Shown here one piece after another: positions 16,301-24,148 of a DNA stretch of 64,000 nucleotides. How positions within the stretch are numbered: position 1 is the stretch's first letter; each line of letters opens with the position of its first letter. The DNA comes from Sutcliffiella cohnii (GTDB taxonomy: Bacteria > Bacillota > Bacilli > Bacillales > Bacillaceae_I): the NCBI RefSeq assembly GCF_002250055.1, contig NZ_CP018866.1, positions 1,294,501 through 1,358,500 of the forward strand, written 5' to 3'. A program made the translations under genes and the position numbers. Under the pieces are notes generated by a model. It had not been told where the DNA came from. It did no database searches and saw nothing but the letters and a program-made list of their open reading frames with translations.

Positions 16301-18050
16301 ATGAAGCTAATAGAGCATTACGTATTGTTAAGAAGTGCCTTCTCACAAGTGAAAGAAGGAGAAATGGTAGAGGCGATGACAGAGGAAATTTCCTCAATAT
16401 TGTCTTGTACGTTTAGGAACGCACAGCTTCTATTAAAAAGGATGGAACAAGAACAATGGATTACGTGGAAAAGTAGGAGAGGAAGAGGGAGGAAGGCGAC
16501 GTTAAGTTTTCATCTTTCTCTTAGAGATAGCGCCTTAACACGATTAAAGGAATTAATAGATAAGCAGAATATTCAAGCGTGTCTCGATTATATTCATCAT
16601 ACGAACTTGCCTACAAGTATCCGAGAAGAACTAACCCTCTATTTGAAGAATTACTTTGGTTATAAACAAGATAGTAGTGGACGTAATGATATGTTACGAC
16701 TTCCATTAAAACAGGAAATTTATACTTTGGATCCGAGTCTCGTTTCTACTGCAGATGAAGCCCATCTCGTTACACAAATATTTGATCCGTTAGTAATCTA
16801 TCATGAGAAAAATCAAACGTTTGAACCACATTTAGTGTACGGATGGAAAGTGAAGGACGATGGGAAAAGGTGGATCTTTTATATACAAAAAGGAATCGTG
16901 TTTCACAACGGCAGAACTTTATGTGCAAAGGACGTTATCTATACTTTTTCTCGATTAAAAGATGGGTCAGGAAATTATCCGTACTTTTTCCAGCATATAC
17001 TTGAGATAAAAGAAATAAATGAGCTTGTCTTAGAAATAACATTCTCACAGCCAACCTATCAATTTTTGCATCATATAGGTTCATTTTATGCCTCCATTCT
17101 TCCATATGACATTGGTTTTATAGAAGAAAGTCCGATTGGTACAGGGCCTTTTAAAGTAGAAATGAGAAATGAAAACATAGTCCGGTTAGAGGCAAATCTA
17201 GCTTACTTTCAAGGACGTCCCTTCCTAGATAAAGTAGAGCTTTTGAAAACGGAGATGGATATACATATGCTCGATACGTTGGAGAAAAAAGCGGATTTTG
17301 ATACATCTTCGAGCATTGAATTTATAGAGAAAGGAAGCAACTTCTTACTTGTAAACTTACAGAAGGTTGGCCCTCTTCAAAATAGAGAAAATAGAGAAGT
17401 TCTTTATGCACTTGTAGATCAAAGAGCGGATGACAGTTGAGCTAGGTGGATCCCGTCATTCACCAGCATATGGGATTGTCCCGACAGAAAGAAATCGTAA
17501 TACCTCTCCCCATTTACATAACGTCCTTTTAACGGAAATGAGGATTACGATTGGTGTGTTAAACTTTCCGTCCCTAGTGGCGGATATAGAATGGGTGAAG
17601 ACTCGAGCAAAGGAAAAGGGTGTAATAGTGGAAGTAATACCGGTTGAATTATCTACTATTTATGATGTAGATTCTCTCCTAACGTTTGATGCATTTTACA
17701 CAGGCGAAACGTTTGAGAACAATTTATTCTCAAGTCTTCTCGTTTTTTATTATGGCCAAAATAGTGTACTTCGAAATTACATATCCAGTGACTGGAAAGC
17801 GATGCTAGATTCGGAGTATGCTCAAATCATGGCAATGGAAACGAAGGAAGAATCTACACTATTAGCACGTATTAGGTCAATTGAGACGCAATTGGTTGAA
17901 CATAAACTACTCATTTTTACGTACCATACGAGCGAAAAGCAGACGTTCCGAAGCTACTTAAACGGAATCGCAATATCAGGTCTAGGCTGGCCGAATTTTC
18001 AACGAATTTGGTTTGAAAAGAATTCGAACAACTCGATGTATTGGAAGTGA
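16301..18050 (+). pseudogene. SgrR-like transcriptional regulator with solute-binding domain, frameshifted
   Basis: Two overlapping frames form one protein of about 585 residues, the usual SgrR length. The first (16301-17440) has an N-terminal winged helix (about 1-90, with LLKRMEQEQWITWKSRRGRGRKATL) and most of a family-5 solute-binding domain (EPHLVYGWKVKDDGKRWIFYIQKG). The second (17430-18050) carries its C-terminal part (RNYISSDWKAMLDSEYAQIM). They meet at 17425-17432, where one extra G in GCGGATG would restore ALVDQRA-MTVELGG if removed. SgrR proteins sense sugar-phosphate or other small ligands and activate neighbouring transporters. The neighbour here is a divergent MFS exporter. Either a real single-base insertion or a sequencing error. 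Confidence 0.78.
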
Positions 18051-18170
18051 AGAGATAAGATGTTGTGACATATCTTTATCCAAGCGAATAGTTGAAAATG
18101 TCCCATAAGTTAAAGAGCGCCATAGCCATTCTAAAGGTCGTAACGCAAATATTAGTGGAAAATTAACAAA

Positions 18171-18210
18171 GGACAGAGGGACAGGTTTATAATCCTGTCC
18201 CTCCGTCCAC
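18171..18210 (-). repeat. Stop-codon-associated hairpin repeat, copy 4 (longest stem)
   Basis: On the minus strand GGACGGAGGGACAGG pairs with CCTGTCCCTCTGTCC around a 7-nt loop: 15 bp with a single G-U. It begins straight after the TAG of the radical SAM gene and is followed by TTTG. It probably terminates the Ycf46 operon. Confidence 0.8.
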
Positions 18211-18812
18211 TATAGATCGTTGAGGATGCGTTTCCATGTTTCGGAGGGAACCATACCGTTTGCTTCGATAGTGCCGTCGCTTTTGATGTAAAATTCAAGG
18301 CGATTTGGTATGGCTTTGAGACTATTTTCAATAGACTTGTATCTGTCCGTTAAAAAGTGGATGCGTTGATTTGTGGAACCAATCCACGGTCGGTCCTTAT
18401 CGGGCTTATCGATTTCGAACGGTCCGTCAATAAACAGGTCGGTTGCACTTAATAAATCTTCCCAGCCAGGCTTATTCATTTCCGTTAACTGCTCTTTATA
18501 GTAGCCGCTAAATGTCATAACAGATAAACTGGCCGCTTGCGCTCGTTTTGCTAATACACTTAACGCTTCAGCTTGTTCAAACGGCTCTCCACCTAAAAGG
18601 GTAATCCCTTCAATATCGTGCTCATGCTTACTTTTCAAAATTTCTTCCCATAAAAGTTCCACAGAAGTAGGTGTTCCTTTGTTCGGATTCCACGTCCAAG
18701 GAACACCACATCCTTTACAATGAATCGGACAGCCTTGTACCCATATACATGCTCTTTTCCCAGGCCCTTCGGAAGTTGTGTACGGCAAAAAACGATGTAA
18801 AATAACTTCCAT
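18210..18812 (-). CDS. NrdG-like radical SAM/4Fe-4S protein of the Ycf46 cassette
   Basis: 200 residues. The cluster motif is CxxxCxxC (Cys28, Cys32, Cys35), as in NrdG and pyruvate formate-lyase activases, and LLGGEPFEQAEAL supplies the SAM-binding GGE motif. The length is a little above NrdG. No anaerobic ribonucleotide reductase or glycyl-radical enzyme is nearby. Instead it is the last gene of a five-gene operon, overlapping the stop of the HhH gene by 1 bp (TAATG). It may activate or modify another cassette member by radical chemistry; the substrate is unknown. The residue after the cluster (GVPWTWNP) is typical of the uncharacterised 4Fe-4S single-cluster-domain group. Fold certain, function open. 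Confidence 0.8.
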   Translation of the reverse strand: MEVILHRFLPYTTSEGPGKRACIWVQGCPIHCKGCGVPWTWNPNKGTPTSVELLWEEILKSKHEHDIEGITLLGGEPFEQAEALSVLAKRAQAASLSVMTFSGYYKEQLTEMNKPGWEDLLSATDLFIDGPFEIDKPDKDRPWIGSTNQRIHFLTDRYKSIENSLKAIPNRLEFYIKSDGTIEANGMVPSETWKRILNDL

Positions 18813-19585
18813 TAGTAATCGACAATCCTTCCTGAAATGGACTCCTTCTTTCTAGATGGAGAAGAATTAGGTTTGTTTTGTTCTTCGTCGTTACTAGGTT
18901 CAGCAGATGTAGGAGCTTGCTTTTTTACATTCCCAAACGTTATATACGGTTTTGCTTTTGCGATAATGTGTGGCTTCATATTCGTTTCCTCAATTAAATG
19001 TTCAAGAGATTGAAACGCTCCGACTCTTTCACGAATTTGAACAATTTGTCTCGCTAAAATATTTCCGATGTAAGGGTGTGAAGCAATTTCTTGTAAACTA
19101 GCTTTATTAACATTAAAAGTAAAAGGGACTTTTTTATCCGCTACTGGAAGTTCCGCCTTAACTTTTTTTACATTTTTAATGTTAGTAAGCGGCTGTTCTT
19201 CTGTCGGAAAAGGATAATGTGTCTTCACCCGATATGGTGGTGTTGGTTGTAAAGGATCATTCATAATTCTTACTGCTAAAATACGTAAATACTCTCTTCT
19301 TGCTTGGAAAGCGTGTACCCACGCAAAGACCCAACCACCAAGCACGAGCATTATCGAAATATCGAATGTCGTAGAGTTGATATCATAGCTTGAAAAATAA
19401 AAGAAGTATTGCGCCATTAAAATAAAATAAATTGCTCCATAGAAAAGCCATTTTTTCTTGTTTGCACGAATTCCTATATATATAAAACTAATAAATCCTG
19501 TAAGCAAAAATGGGCCAAATAACCAATTCATCCACATCGAATGTCTATATTCCCACTTCCGTCCAAAAGGGGTAATTGGATCCAT
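18812..19585 (-). CDS. Membrane protein with C-terminal helix-hairpin-helix domain (Ycf46 cassette)
   Basis: 257 residues. Three membrane helices (about 18-38, 45-64, 74-96) are followed by a linker and a ComEA-like helix-hairpin-helix unit at about 150-215 (FNVNKASLQEIASHPYIGNILARQI, then GAFQSLEHL). A charged, low-complexity tail leads to the terminal residues SGRIVDY. HhH units normally bind DNA backbone or mediate protein contacts; here the unit would face the cytoplasm from a membrane anchor. The C-terminal GR-x-[VL]-D-[FY] motif recurs at the end of the AAA+ ATPase of the same operon. It is 6 bp downstream of the DUF2997-like gene. Function unknown. Confidence 0.75.
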   Translation of the reverse strand: MDPITPFGRKWEYRHSMWMNWLFGPFLLTGFISFIYIGIRANKKKWLFYGAIYFILMAQYFFYFSSYDINSTTFDISIMLVLGGWVFAWVHAFQARREYLRILAVRIMNDPLQPTPPYRVKTHYPFPTEEQPLTNIKNVKKVKAELPVADKKVPFTFNVNKASLQEIASHPYIGNILARQIVQIRERVGAFQSLEHLIEETNMKPHIIAKAKPYITFGNVKKQAPTSAEPSNDEEQNKPNSSPSRKKESISGRIVDY

Positions 19586-19591
19586 ATTTAT

Positions 19592-19807
19592 CTACTCCCT
19601 CTTTAGATGACTACGTTTGTGAACATTTTCCTGTTGTTCTACTTTAGTCTCATAATACTCTTCTGTAAAGCTTGAATCAACCGTTGTAGCATCGGCTAAT
19701 CTTTCAATCAATTCGACGTAATTAAGGCATTCTTCGCCCTTCATCCCAATCGTTTTCACACGAATTTCTCCAGTTGGGGTAATTTCAAACTTTATTTTTT
19801 TACTCAT
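19592..19807 (-). CDS. DUF2997-like small protein (Ycf46 cassette)
   Basis: 71 residues. Two beta-strands (IKFEITPTGEIRVKTIGMKG) and the conserved GxxCLNYVELIERL stretch match the DUF2997 family, followed by an acidic EEYYE segment and a basic tail. The family is known from cyanobacteria and Bacilli next to DUF1257/Ycf35 and Ycf46 AAA+ ATPases and has no assigned biochemical role that I know of. One cysteine (Cys28) is the conserved position in GEEC. It overlaps the upstream gene by 8 bp, which implies coupled translation. Confidence 0.75.
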   Translation of the reverse strand: MSKKIKFEITPTGEIRVKTIGMKGEECLNYVELIERLADATTVDSSFTEEYYETKVEQQENVHKRSHLKRE

Positions 19808-20261
19808 TGTAGAGCTTCTCCTTTACTTGAAAAGTCAACTGAATAGTGTTATCATCCGTCGTATTTTCATGCTCTAAAATTAACCCTTCCTGTCTAGCGC
19901 GGGCAATTAATTTTTCATAAGTGCGGTTTTGGACGAGTCGTACATACTCTTTTTGCACGTCTTGTAAAAATTCTTGTGCTTCTTCTGTTGACACACTTTC
20001 ATTAAAAATCCCACTAAACGTACCATTTTCTTGTTGTTGGAATGCCATTTGAATGTCCCCGATGGAAGAATGAAAAGATTCTTCATTGAGATCTACGTTA
20101 CAGCCAAAGCTTTTTAATGATTCTTCTAGCAAAATTTCATCCTTCATATTAGTCTCGATTTTGTACAAAACTCCTTCTTCCACTTTTTCTCTTAGTGCAA
20201 AACTAACAGCCGAACTTGCAGCACCTAGCGCAAGCGGAACTAGGACAACAGATAAACTCAT
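19800..20261 (-). CDS. Ycf35/DUF1257-like protein with N-terminal membrane anchor (Ycf46 cassette)
   Basis: 153 residues. The C-terminal half (YVRLVQNRTYEKLIARARQEG, then IQLTFQVKE) resembles the end of Ycf35/DUF1257 proteins. The usual soluble N-terminus is replaced by a hydrophobic helix (about 4-23). The middle part holds a beta-meander with a QQENGTFSG turn. Order and company (Ycf46, DUF2997) strengthen the weak similarity. Acting at the membrane together with the HhH protein is inference. Confident as a gene, moderate for the family. Confidence 0.65.
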   Translation of the reverse strand: MSLSVVLVPLALGAASSAVSFALREKVEEGVLYKIETNMKDEILLEESLKSFGCNVDLNEESFHSSIGDIQMAFQQQENGTFSGIFNESVSTEEAQEFLQDVQKEYVRLVQNRTYEKLIARARQEGLILEHENTTDDNTIQLTFQVKEKLYNE

Positions 20262-20282
20262 AACATAACCCTCGCTTTCCTA

Positions 20283-21938
20283 TTAAAAATCTAACGTTCT
20301 TCCTCCACGGGAACGGTAAATGTCTTCATCTCCAGGTATTTCTTTCGGTTCTTCCTGTTCCACAACATGGCTATAATCTGCTCGATCATCTTGAAGAGTC
20401 GCAGCAACAGCTCGAACATTTGCCCATTCCCGAATGGAACGGATTTGCTCCGATTGAGTAATCGACAATGGAACGGTTCTTTCAATCGCCTTTAAAATAT
20501 CTTCTTCATTAATAGAGCGCTTTTCCGAATATGCTTCGAACAGTCCAGAAATAACAGCTTGCTCAATTTCTGCTCCGATGAAACCTTCCGAAACGTTGGC
20601 TAGTTTTTCGTATGTTTCATCTCTAAGCTGGAAATTTCCTTTTACTTTATCAGATTTTAAACGTTTCTCAATGTGAATTTTAAAAATTTCTTTTCGTTCT
20701 TTATGAGTAGGAAGATCGACAAAGAAAATTTCATCGAAGCGACCTTTTCTAAGTAACTCAGGAGGTAATGCTCGAATATTATTTGCGGTGGCAACTAAGA
20801 AAACAGGCTTCGTTTTTTCTTGCATCCACGTTAGTAACGTACCGAAAATACGTGTAGAAGTACCACTATCACCACTAGAATTCGTACCACCTAACCCTTT
20901 TTCAATTTCATCAATCCAAAGTATAGAAGGGGAGATCGCTTCTGCCGTTTCAATCGCTTTCCGCATATTTTCTTCACTGCTACCTACTAATCCACTGAAA
21001 ATTTTCCCCATATCTAGTTTTAAAAGGGGTAGCTTCCATAAGGAACTAACAGACTTAGCAATTAAACTTTTCCCACAACCAGGTACTCCCGTAATTAACA
21101 AGCCTTTAGGAGCGGGAAGACCGTATTCACTAGCAGATTCTAACCAGGAATTGTCACGTTTTCTTAACCAACGCTTTATGTTTTCCAATCCACCGATATC
21201 TTCCATACTCGGATCTTGCGGAATGTACTCTAGTAAACCGTTCTTTTTAATAATTTGTTGCTTTTCAGCAAGCACATGACCAACTGTATTAATATCTAGT
21301 TTGCCATCATGAACCATCGACAATGCGAATGCATTTTCTGCTTCTTGTATCGTAAGGCCTAATGCTGCTTTAATAAGCTTTTCTTCTTCTTCATCGTTTA
21401 AGTTGATCTGAATTCGAGAGTTATTTTTATTAACCTCAATCATTTGGTGTAACACTTTTTTTATTTCATCATATGTAGGCAATCCATAATCCACAATTAT
21501 AATATCTTTTTGCAATTCTAAAGGAATAGAGAAAGTAGGTGCGACAAAAATAACGTTTTTCGGTACAGGACTGTTCACCAACACAGATACAAGATCTCTA
21601 ATACGGCGAACAATATTAAAGTCAGGATTTCTATTTTCCCCACCTAAATAAATATGAAAATCTTTCAAAATAAATACAGAAGGCTCTTCCGTTTTTTCAA
21701 TCTGATCAAGAGCAGGTAGGGGTTGCTTCGTATTATGCTTTCCTTTCCCATCCTCATCAACTAACCCTTCCGTTACACTCCACGTATACACTTTACGTGT
21801 CGTTTTAATTAACTCAGGATTATAACAAACCTCTTTAATATCACGAATAAGACGATCCTCTTCCCAAGTCGTTATCGACAAAAAAGAAAATCGAGCCCGT
21901 AAATAATTCGCTAACAGAACAGAGAAATTTTCCTTCAT
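20283..21938 (-). CDS. Ycf46-like AAA+ ATPase
   Basis: 551 residues. An N-terminal degenerate P-loop-like domain (about 1-210, with FILKDFHIYLG and NVIFVAPTFSIP), as in chloroplast/cyanobacterial Ycf46, precedes a complete AAA+ module. Walker A GVPGCGKS is near 281-288, Walker B ILWIDEIEKGL near 340, sensor 1 in VATANN, and arginine fingers in RKGRFDEIFF. A lid helical domain follows. The tail (about 500-551) is acidic and ends GGRTLDF. Classical-clade AAA+ enzymes remodel proteins; in cyanobacteria Ycf46 is linked to inorganic carbon use, but here the partners are DUF1257-, DUF2997-, HhH- and radical SAM proteins. It is first in the operon, 21 bp before the next gene. Confidence 0.85.
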   Translation of the reverse strand: MKENFSVLLANYLRARFSFLSITTWEEDRLIRDIKEVCYNPELIKTTRKVYTWSVTEGLVDEDGKGKHNTKQPLPALDQIEKTEEPSVFILKDFHIYLGGENRNPDFNIVRRIRDLVSVLVNSPVPKNVIFVAPTFSIPLELQKDIIIVDYGLPTYDEIKKVLHQMIEVNKNNSRIQINLNDEEEEKLIKAALGLTIQEAENAFALSMVHDGKLDINTVGHVLAEKQQIIKKNGLLEYIPQDPSMEDIGGLENIKRWLRKRDNSWLESASEYGLPAPKGLLITGVPGCGKSLIAKSVSSLWKLPLLKLDMGKIFSGLVGSSEENMRKAIETAEAISPSILWIDEIEKGLGGTNSSGDSGTSTRIFGTLLTWMQEKTKPVFLVATANNIRALPPELLRKGRFDEIFFVDLPTHKERKEIFKIHIEKRLKSDKVKGNFQLRDETYEKLANVSEGFIGAEIEQAVISGLFEAYSEKRSINEEDILKAIERTVPLSITQSEQIRSIREWANVRAVAATLQDDRADYSHVVEQEEPKEIPGDEDIYRSRGGRTLDF

Positions 21939-22000
21939 CTAACATACACCTCATCAATCCTACATTGGTAAAATATTCATGCCTATATTTTATCACAAAT

Positions 22001-22040
22001 GGGACAGAGGGACAGGTCCCTTGTCCTCACATTTTTTTCC
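22001..22040 (+). repeat. Hairpin repeat copy 5, intergenic
   Basis: GGGACAGAGGGACAGG, then TCCCTTGTCC, then CACATTTTTTTCC: a near-consensus copy. It is the clear exception to the stop-codon rule, lying 63 bp upstream of the AAA+ gene start. The 21939-22302 gap otherwise holds only promoter-like AT-rich sequence and a G-rich stretch (22180-22191). Confidence 0.8.
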
Positions 22041-22302
22041 AGTTCAACAAAGTCACATAGGTTTGCACGCTAGTTAGTTGCTTTATTTTTAGACTTCCCA
22101 GAAAATTTTATAAAATAAACCACGAAAACATTCTAGCTATCTAGTAAATGTATTAGAATGGATAATAGGAGGATGTTGAAGGGGGGTGGGTACTTTGGTT
22201 AACAGTGTGTAACAAAGATATCCAAAAGTAAGAACTTTATAAGTTGTAAATATAACAATCTGAAAGACCATGTATTCAATCAATTATTGAGGAGGTTCAA
22301 TC

Positions 22303-23235
22303 ATGAAACAAATTACCGTTATTGGAGCCGGGGTAATGGGCCATGGAATCGCACAAGTTTATGCTACTGCAGGACATAATGTTGTTTTGTATGATACCCA
22401 AAAACATGCATTAGAAAATGCTCTTAAAGCTATTAGAAAAAGTTTGGAATCGTTCTTTGAAATAGGAATGATTGCGTATAATGATATAGATGAAATAGTT
22501 AATAGAATTAGAACAACAACAGATTTAGAGGATGCTGTCAGAGAAAGCGATTTCATTACGGAGGTAGTTCCAGAAATATTAGAATTAAAACAAGCATTAT
22601 ACGAACAAATTGAATCCATTTGTAAACCAGAGACGATTATTGCCTCGAATACATCGACTTTTCCATTATCGACGTTGACTGCCAATGCCCAAAAAAAGAA
22701 CCGGATGATCATTACACATTTCTTTAATCCTGGGCAAATTGTTCCACTTGTGGAGGTTGTGAAACAAGATATAACTGCCAAACACGTAATAGACGAAACG
22801 GTTCAACTTTTAAAAGAAGCGGGGAAGACACCTGTTATTTTACAAAAAGAAATACCTGGGTTCATTGCAAATCGACTACAAGCCGCCGTTGTCCGAGAAG
22901 CATTTTCTTTAGTTGAACGGGGAGTTGCTTCAATTGAGGATATAGATTTAGCTATTACACATGGGCCAGGGTTTAGGTGGGCTTTTGTCGGTCCGATAGA
23001 AACTACCGATTTTGGAGGTTTAGATACGTGGCAGAGAGTCTTAGATCAACTATGTCCAAACCTCGATGATCGGAAATCAGCTCCAGATGTAATTAATAAT
23101 ATGGTTGCGAATGGACAGTTGGGAGTGAAATCTGGAAAAGGACTTTATGAATACAATCCGGACACTGTATTGGAACGAATCGAAGAGAGAGACCGCAATT
23201 TTTTAAAACTATTACAATTAAAGAGTGTGGAATAG
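22303..23235 (+). CDS. 3-hydroxyacyl-CoA dehydrogenase family protein
   Basis: 310 residues. The N-terminal NAD-binding GAGVMGHGIAQ (8-18), the catalytic serine region ASNTSTFPLS, His in ITHFFNP and Glu in PLVEVV match the HAD superfamily; the C-terminal helical dimerisation domain ends GVKSGKGLYEY. The family oxidises L-3-hydroxybutyryl-CoA and longer acyl-CoAs, but the single-domain form also includes L-gulonate and carnitine dehydrogenases. The DFGGLDTW stretch resembles the paaH/hbd-like group. It has GAGGAGG ahead of ATG 22303 and is monocistronic. No beta-oxidation genes are adjacent, so the substrate is uncertain. Confidence 0.82.
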   Translation: MKQITVIGAGVMGHGIAQVYATAGHNVVLYDTQKHALENALKAIRKSLESFFEIGMIAYNDIDEIVNRIRTTTDLEDAVRESDFITEVVPEILELKQALYEQIESICKPETIIASNTSTFPLSTLTANAQKKNRMIITHFFNPGQIVPLVEVVKQDITAKHVIDETVQLLKEAGKTPVILQKEIPGFIANRLQAAVVREAFSLVERGVASIEDIDLAITHGPGFRWAFVGPIETTDFGGLDTWQRVLDQLCPNLDDRKSAPDVINNMVANGQLGVKSGKGLYEYNPDTVLERIEERDRNFLKLLQLKSVE

Positions 23236-23264
23236 GGGATAGGTTTGTCGTCAAGTCCACACGG
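23236..23264 (+). repeat. Degenerate stop-codon-associated repeat
   Basis: GGGATAGGTTTGTCGTCAAG followed by TCCACACGG starts immediately after the TAG of the preceding gene. It keeps the first core and the TCCACAC end but has lost pairing and the T-tract. Confidence 0.4.
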
Positions 23265-23333
23265 AAATGATTTTAGTAACTTCTTTTCCTTGAGGTAGGT
23301 ATGGAGTTATTTAAATAGTAAGGGAGACTTAAA

Positions 23334-23768
23334 ATGACACTACATATAAGTAGAGAATCAAATAAAAATGATAAGCAATATATTGACGACGAACTTTACA
23401 AGTTCAATTTAAAACACTTTCCAGAAGATTTGGGAGGTAGATATGAAGAAATCAATCTTATCCTTAAGGATGAAAACGGCAACGTTCGTGGTGGAATCCT
23501 AAGCGCAGTATGTTGGAATTGGTTGGAAATTTATACATTCTTTTTAGATGAGGATATTCGACACTCTGGGTATGGGACTAAATTATTATTAGAGTTAGAG
23601 AAAATTGCTGTAGATAAAAAATGTGATTTCATAAAAGTAGATACGTTGAGCTTTCAGGCGTTAGAGTTTTATAAAAAGAATGGATATGAAGTGTTTGGTA
23701 GCATAGATAATGTAGGTAGAGATTTTACGCATTATTATTTAAAGAAGGGATTGGATGTTAAATCATAA
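23334..23768 (+). CDS. GNAT-family N-acetyltransferase
   Basis: 144 residues, one GNAT domain. The beta4 strand (WLEIYTFFLDEDIRHSGYGTKLLLELEK) contains the acetyl-CoA pyrophosphate loop R-x2-G-x-G, and the beta5 FIKVDTLSFQALEFYKKNGYEVFG segment is typical of the small-molecule acetyltransferase group. The substrate is not predictable. It lies near the N-acylamino-acid racemase gene, but on the opposite strand and separated by a tandem array, so a joint pathway is only possible, not shown. Confidence 0.85.
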   Translation: MTLHISRESNKNDKQYIDDELYKFNLKHFPEDLGGRYEEINLILKDENGNVRGGILSAVCWNWLEIYTFFLDEDIRHSGYGTKLLLELEKIAVDKKCDFIKVDTLSFQALEFYKKNGYEVFGSIDNVGRDFTHYYLKKGLDVKS

Positions 23769-23811
23769 ATGCTATACAAAGAAAGGCATAATGTAGCCCT
23801 CTGTTAAGTAA

Positions 23812-24032
23812 AAATATCACAAAGTTAAATATATAAAATAACCTGTTAAGAAAATTCCGCAACTTGTTAAGTAAATCAGAGGATCTGTTAAGAAAATTTC
23901 GCAGCTTGTTAAGTAAATCAAAAGATCTGTTAAGAAAATTTCGTAATTTGTTAAGTAAATCAAACAGCCTGTTAAGAAAACTTTACAACTTGATAAGTAA
24001 ATTAGACCACCTGTCAAGAAAACCAAATTTTA
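23812..24032. repeat. 21-bp tandem array 1 (noncoding)
   Basis: TGTTAAG or a near variant starts at 23844, 23865, 23886, 23907, 23928, 23949, 23970, 23991 and 24012, a strict 21-bp phase, with an outlying copy at 23812. Units alternate TGTTAAGAAAA and TGTTAAGTAAA, giving a 42-bp higher-order period. The remaining 10 bp are variable. Long open frames on both strands come from the period being a multiple of three and lack ribosome sites. Confidence 0.9.
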
Positions 24033-24103
24033 ATCAAAGGGACAAGAGCATTAATCAATTATTATTTCCTAGAAAATGTAATCAGCCAGCAAAACGTAGC
24101 TAA

Positions 24104-24136
24104 TAAAAAAGGGGTGAGTCACTCACCCCTTACAAA
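24104..24136. terminator. Bidirectional terminator after the racemase gene
   Basis: A palindrome with arms GGGGTGAGT (24111-24119) and ACTCACCCC (24121-24129) is flanked by AAAAAA on the left and TTACAAAAA on the right. On the minus strand the stem is followed by TTTTTT, so it mainly serves the 24149-26727 genes. Confidence 0.88.
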
Positions 24137-24148
24137 AATTGCTTGCAA

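Noticed and set aside
18210..18812. Anaerobic ribonucleotide reductase activase NrdG proper
   Set aside because: No nrdD nearby and the gene is embedded in the Ycf46 operon, so a different partner is more likely.
23812..24032. CRISPR array
   Set aside because: Repeat units are only 21 bp with 10-bp variable parts that recur and alternate; no cas genes are present.
23817..24103. Open frames in tandem array 1 (LLSKSKD-type and FLTDPLI-type heptads)
   Set aside because: Same reason as array 2; codon pattern follows the repeat and there is no start context.
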